64,000 nt of DNA from CBDFNC01 sp965249895 (lineage in GTDB: Bacteria > Pseudomonadota > Gammaproteobacteria > Enterobacterales > CBDFNC01), in the NCBI GenBank assembly GCA_965249895.1, contig CBDFNC010000005.1, positions 2,542,001-2,606,000 on the forward strand, in the 5' to 3' direction. The position numbers were made by a program, and so were the translations under genes. The notes beneath the pieces are model-generated. The model searched no databases. It saw nothing but the letters and a program-made list of their open reading frames with translations, and had not been told where the DNA came from. Shown piece by piece: positions 60,255-64,000 of the stretch; position 1 is the stretch's first letter; each line of letters begins with the position of its first letter.

Positions 60255-60806
60255 TTAGTGCTTCGTGCTGCAGCTTTCTTCATGATCGGCACCACCACAA
60301 CATCCATTTTCATCATGAGAATGATCGTGACCACATCCGCCTTCACCGTGTGGGTGACCGTGAGCCAACTCTTCTTCTGTTGCTTCACGCATAGAAACGA
60401 CTTCGCCGACAAACTGCAGCGTTAAACCAGCCAGTGGGTGATTAGCATCCACAGTCACTGTGCTTTCGGCGACTTTGGTGATTTCGACAGAGCGTTGGCC
60501 CTGATCTGTTTCGGCAACAAAACGCATGCCGACGTCGATATCCGCCTCTTCACCAAACAGCTCTGTCGGTACTTCTTGAACCAGATCGTCTTGGTATTCG
60601 CCATAAGCCTGCTCCGGGCCAACGGTCACATCAAACTTATCACCTACCGATTTTCCGTCCAGAATGGTTTCCAGACCAGGAACCAGATAATCGCTACCAT
60701 GGATATATTCTAGTGGCGCGTCATTCTCTGTAGAGTCTATAACCTTTCCATCTTCATCAGAAACACCGAAATGAATAGAAACGACAAGATCTTTTTCAAT
60801 TTTCAT
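60255..60806 (-). CDS. slyD: SlyD, FKBP-type isomerase and metallochaperone
   Basis: 183 residues. FKBP fold with the SlyD insert-in-flap (MKIEKDLVVSIHFGVSDEDG; YIHGSDYLVPGLETILDGKS; VTVGPEQAYGEYQDDLVQEV; VDANHPLAGLTLQFVGEV) and a C-terminal His/Cys-rich tail (HGHPHGEGGCGHDHSHDENG...CC) that binds nickel and other metals. It folds proteins and delivers nickel. yheV follows directly upstream on the same strand, as in other gammaproteobacteria. Confidence 0.96.
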   Translation of the reverse strand: MKIEKDLVVSIHFGVSDEDGKVIDSTENDAPLEYIHGSDYLVPGLETILDGKSVGDKFDVTVGPEQAYGEYQDDLVQEVPTELFGEEADIDVGMRFVAETDQGQRSVEITKVAESTVTVDANHPLAGLTLQFVGEVVSMREATEEELAHGHPHGEGGCGHDHSHDENGCCGGADHEESCSTKH

Positions 60807-60821
60807 ACTAATTCCAAATAA

Positions 60822-61037
60822 TTAATCTTTACCATCCGGGTCAAAAACGCCAATCATCTGTTCAAACTGACGCGTAGCGCCACTCATTTCACCCGACTGC
60901 TGTGCTTGCTTATATCCACAGTCAACACATTCTATGGTTTCTATGCCATTTTCGAGAAACAAAACAATACTGTCCAACTTTTGGCAAGAGGGGCAGGCAG
61001 CTCCGGCAATAAACCGCTTTTTAGTTCGCTTTGACAT
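60822..61037 (-). CDS. yheV: YheV-family metal-binding protein
   Basis: 71 residues from ATG 61037 (AGGAGCC upstream; a TTG directly before is not needed). Two CxxC pairs (AACPSCQKLD; IECVDCGYKQA) form a zinc-ribbon-like site, as in DUF2387/YheV proteins. Function unknown. It lies 15 bases upstream of slyD in the same direction, so the two are probably co-transcribed. Confidence 0.9.
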   Translation of the reverse strand: MSKRTKKRFIAGAACPSCQKLDSIVLFLENGIETIECVDCGYKQAQQSGEMSGATRQFEQMIGVFDPDGKD

Positions 61038-61265
61038 CAATGGCTCCTGTTCACACCGCTCTTAAATCCCCGATATTTTACCCTATTCCAGGACAAGATG
61101 CTGTAATCCATTTTTATCGATAATTTCGCTTAATCCATTACTTCTTGCGTTACGCCCCATTACTAGTTAGTGGCGAGAGGCAGAAATATGAACTAATTAT
61201 GACAGCTGTAGTAACACTTTTATCAATGCCTATTACTTCTCAATTGGAAGTATTGCGAGGACCAC

Positions 61266-63113
61266 ATGAACATTAAAACCAAACTAATCTCTATCGCATT
61301 AAGCTGTGTACTAGGCATCTTACTGATCGCCTATCTTAATCAGCATTTCAATCGGCGGGTAAACCAGCTGCAAGACACTCGACAACTGGTCGAGGAGGTC
61401 AATATCTTGATGCTTAACATGAGGCGAAATGAAAAGGACTTTCTCGCCCGGCATCAGTTAAAATACCAGCAACTATTTAACCAAAACAGCCAAAAAATGG
61501 TGACAATGGTTACCCGGCTAGACAACGAACTGACCAAGCTAGGTCTGGCTTCAGTTCAGATAAACCAGCTACAACAACGTCTTGGCGTATATCGTGCTAA
61601 ATTTAATCAGCTAGCCTCATTAACCCAGGATCAGGGTTTGACTCAAGACCAGGGTGTTAGAGGAGCGTTAAGGCAAGCTGTGCATCAAGCGGAAATTCAG
61701 GTGTCCGATGCCAATGATTTTTCCCTTTTGAGTCAAATCCTGCAGTTAAGGCGTAACGAGAAGGACTTCTTATTACGGAAAAAAACCAAATACCTGACCA
61801 AATTTGATAAGAACTATCAGTCATTGATAAGTCAAATTAACCCACGCAATAGCAATTTGGTATCGGCATTGCAAAGATACCAACAAAAATTTAGTGAGCT
61901 TGCCAACATAAGTCAGCGTATTGGATTGGATCATCAATCCGGCTTACTTGGCGAGTTACGCTCAGCGGTTAAACAGTCAGAGACAGAACTGGTCCAGTTC
62001 AGTGAGCATCTCGTTATGCTCATCAAGGAAACACAGAGTAACTTATCCAGCACCTCAAACATAACCAGTGTCGTGATCGGCTCATTGCTGTTTGTTTTGA
62101 TCTCTCTATTAAGTATATCTATCTCTCGCCGACTCAAATCTATCGAAACTCGAATGAAAGATATTGCAGAAGGTGAAGGCGACTTGACAGTCAAATTAAA
62201 TGACAGTTCGAATGACGAACTAGCCAGAGTAGCCAGATACTTTAATATGTTTGTCAGCAAGTTACGTGTCTCGCTAACAGAAGTATCCCAGGTAACACTG
62301 CAGCTTTCTTCGGTCTCGGCCCAAGGAGCACAAGTCGCCATTAATACCCGGAATGACAGCAATCGACAACAGACAGCTACAGATAGTGTAGCTGCCGCCG
62401 TGCACCAGATGAGCGTATCTATCGATGAAGTTGCCCGAAATGCCAACCACGCCTCCCATGCAGCTGAAAATGCACAGCTGAAGTCAGAAGAAGGCCAGTC
62501 AATCGTTCAGCAAACAGGCTGCACAATTCAGGAGTTGGTGGAAGATATACAAAAAGCGGCACAGGTGATAAGTAACCTTGAGGTCCACAGCACCCAAATT
62601 GGCGATATTTTGGGTGTAATTAAAGGTTTTGCCGAACAAACAAATTTATTGGCGCTTAATGCTGCCATAGAAGCCGCCAGAGCAGGCGAATCAGGGCGAG
62701 GGTTTGCCGTTGTTGCCGATGAAGTAAGAAACCTGGCAGAGCAGATCCAAACCTCTACTCTGGATATTGAACAGAGAGTCGGTCAACTGCAAGAAGGCGT
62801 AAAAGAAAGCGTGGAAGTGATGGAACTTGGACTGGAAAAAACCCATCTGAGTGCACAAGCGGTAGATAAGTCATCACAGAGCTTTCAGAATATCCTCAAA
62901 TGTGTGAATGAAATGAAAGATATCAATCACCAGATAGCCGCAGCATCGGAGCAACAAAGTGTAGTTTCATCACAAATTAATGAGAATGTCACCAGTATTT
63001 CCGACCTTGCTGTCGAAACGGTTTCAGGTGCCAAGGAAACCTCCAGTATTAGCGAACTACTTTCGGACCTTTCCCTTCAACTAAAGGGTCAACTTAATCA
63101 GTACCGGGTTTAG
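61266..63113 (+). CDS. Methyl-accepting chemotaxis protein with HBM-type sensor
   Basis: 615 residues. N-terminal transmembrane helix (LISIALSCVLGILLIAYL), a periplasmic helical bimodular sensor with the duplicated motif MRRNEKDFLARHQLKYQQLF and LRRNEKDFLLRKKTKYLTKF, a second helix (VVIGSLLFVLISLLSISIS), a HAMP domain (RMKDIAEGEGDLTVKL) and the MCP signalling hairpin (LLALNAAIEAARAGESGRGF, VVADEVRNLAEQ). HBM sensors usually bind small organic acids; the ligand here is unknown. It stands alone and has its own terminator. Confidence 0.94.
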   Translation: MNIKTKLISIALSCVLGILLIAYLNQHFNRRVNQLQDTRQLVEEVNILMLNMRRNEKDFLARHQLKYQQLFNQNSQKMVTMVTRLDNELTKLGLASVQINQLQQRLGVYRAKFNQLASLTQDQGLTQDQGVRGALRQAVHQAEIQVSDANDFSLLSQILQLRRNEKDFLLRKKTKYLTKFDKNYQSLISQINPRNSNLVSALQRYQQKFSELANISQRIGLDHQSGLLGELRSAVKQSETELVQFSEHLVMLIKETQSNLSSTSNITSVVIGSLLFVLISLLSISISRRLKSIETRMKDIAEGEGDLTVKLNDSSNDELARVARYFNMFVSKLRVSLTEVSQVTLQLSSVSAQGAQVAINTRNDSNRQQTATDSVAAAVHQMSVSIDEVARNANHASHAAENAQLKSEEGQSIVQQTGCTIQELVEDIQKAAQVISNLEVHSTQIGDILGVIKGFAEQTNLLALNAAIEAARAGESGRGFAVVADEVRNLAEQIQTSTLDIEQRVGQLQEGVKESVEVMELGLEKTHLSAQAVDKSSQSFQNILKCVNEMKDINHQIAAASEQQSVVSSQINENVTSISDLAVETVSGAKETSSISELLSDLSLQLKGQLNQYRV

Positions 63114-63131
63114 CCCTCAATTAACCCAACC

Positions 63132-63160
63132 AAGGGGGCCTCTTTGAGGTCGCCCCTTTT
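63132..63160 (+). terminator. Terminator after the chemoreceptor gene
   Basis: AAGGGG-GCCTC-TTT-GAGGTCGCCCCTTTT can fold into an imperfect GC-rich stem followed by a short T run, about 18 bases after the stop. Confidence 0.6.
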
Positions 63161-63385
63161 ACCTCACTCACCACATAGGGCCCTTGCTGAAACATAATGA
63201 CTTGGCAGTCCAGCTGGCTTAACGCACCGGCTTTATCCAAAAATATACACTCCGATACCCGGCTTCCCTATGGAAGAACAAACCTTAGACATATTATGTA
63301 AACGCCATCACTTAGGACTCTCATCTGGCGTCCATGGACATAGTTAGCTAGAATTGGCTCCTTTTTGCAGTAAGCCTCAATTCTT

Positions 63386-64000
63386 ATGATCATAGCCAGC
63401 GCAATCGAACTTATCCGGGGTGGCCGCCCTTTGCTAGAAAATGCCACAGCCACTATCAACCCAGGACAAAAAGTGGGTTTAGTTGGCGCCAACGGCAGTG
63501 GTAAGTCCAGCTTCTTCGCCTTGCTAAAAGGTGAAGTCCATGCTGACAATGGCGAACTCACTTTTCCAAGCAACTGGCAAATTTCCAGCGTGGCTCAGGA
63601 AACCCCGGCACTGGAAAAAAGTGCGCTGGAATATGTTATTGACGGTGATCTGGAATATCGCGCCCTGGAGCGCCAGCTCGCCGAAGCAGAAAAAATAGAA
63701 GACGGCCACCTGATTGCCGAACTACACGGCAAAATTGATACCGCTGGCGGATATAGCATTAAGGCACGAGCCGCCGAACTGATTGCCGGGTTAGGTTTTG
63801 ACAATGTGGCTCAGGCCCGCCCGGTCAGTGATTTTTCCGGTGGCTGGCGGATGCGCCTAAACCTGGCTCAGGCACTGCTTTGTCGCTCTGATCTGCTGCT
63901 CCTCGATGAACCGACTAACCACCTGGATCTCGATGCAGTGATCTGGTTAGAAAAATGGCTCAAACTTTATCCGGGAACCCTGATCCTGATATCTCACGAC
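63386..64000 (+). CDS. ABC-F family ATPase, YheS-like, partial (runs off the window)
   Basis: The first 205 residues from ATG 63386. Features: MIIASAIELIRGGRPLLEN, Walker A VGLVGANGSGKSSF (about residue 35), the LSGG-like signature DFSGGWRMRLNLAQALL (about 150), Walker B LLLLDEPTNHLDLDA and the switch TLILISHD at the window end. The DEPTNHLD sequence is the ABC-F signature. These proteins bind ribosomes and act in translation. In gammaproteobacteria yheS lies near slyD/yheV, which supports the name. The second ATPase domain is outside the window. Confidence 0.92.
   Translation, partial: MIIASAIELIRGGRPLLENATATINPGQKVGLVGANGSGKSSFFALLKGEVHADNGELTFPSNWQISSVAQETPALEKSALEYVIDGDLEYRALERQLAEAEKIEDGHLIAELHGKIDTAGGYSIKARAAELIAGLGFDNVAQARPVSDFSGGWRMRLNLAQALLCRSDLLLLDEPTNHLDLDAVIWLEKWLKLYPGTLILISHD

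Noticed and set aside
61620..61660. Short direct repeat in the chemoreceptor gene (TTGACTCAAGACCAGGG-like duplication of ACCCAGGATCAGGGTTTG).
   Set aside because: It encodes a minor duplication LTQDQG in the sensor domain without frame effect; too small to interpret.

Overview
This 64 kb window comes from a gammaproteobacterium, most likely a marine member of the Alteromonadales (Colwellia/Thalassomonas-like; this is inferred from gene content and order, no phylogeny was run). The core genes are purH-purD, hupA-yjaG, hemE, nudC, rsd and fkpA-slyX ... slyD-yheV-yheS(abcF), blocks familiar from gammaproteobacterial chromosomes. No rRNA, convincing tRNA or CRISPR array was found.

Region 1 (1-25.6 kb) is an accessory island. 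It starts with phage-like remnants (a TagO/VasI-like protein, a DUF6246-like protein, small membrane ORFs) broken up by an IS1634-family and an IS66-family element. A defence island follows: hsdM-hsdS, a DUF1016/YhcG remnant, a Septu-like ATPase/HNH pair (ptuA-ptuB), hsdR split by an IS21 element, a YgjP-type metallopeptidase split by an IS3 element, then darT-darG, a frameshifted second DarT-like gene, and a decayed tyrosine integrase at the edge. Methylation genes look intact while restriction is physically interrupted.

Region 2 (25.6-31.7 kb) is core-like: an EptA/MCR-type phosphoethanolamine transferase, a tiny lipoprotein, arfA with a hairpin around its stop codon, zntR with a MerR-type 20 bp-spacer promoter, and purH-purD.

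Region 3 (31.7-45.7 kb) breaks the usual purD-hupA neighbourhood. It holds a four-gene Wadjet-like operon (MukF-, MukE-, MukB-like and Toprim/DUF2220 proteins) divergent from a WYL regulator, with a 20 bp palindrome between them. The module is flanked by two direct copies of the C-terminal part of an AraC-type gene, each beside a hydrolase pseudogene; the distal AraC gene is interrupted by a second, nearly identical IS1634 copy and also carries an out-of-frame pentanucleotide repeat.

Region 4 (45.9-64 kb) is ordinary chromosome: hupA, a CNNM/CBS protein, yjaG, a D-2-hydroxyacid dehydrogenase, a UDG-like protein, two GNAT acetyltransferases, hemE, nudC, rsd, an FkpA-like isomerase with 30 bp coding repeats, a WD40 lipoprotein, slyX, an Lrp-type regulator, alaE overlapping an Asp/Glu racemase, slyD, yheV, an HBM-type chemoreceptor and the start of an ABC-F ATPase. 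It also contains a 40-residue basic ORF whose stop codon lies in its own terminator, and a possible small RNA between hemE and nudC.

The main theme is layered anti-invader systems in different states of decay: Wadjet (plasmids), Septu and DarTG (phage) look intact, while type I restriction, the second DarT and the integrase are broken.
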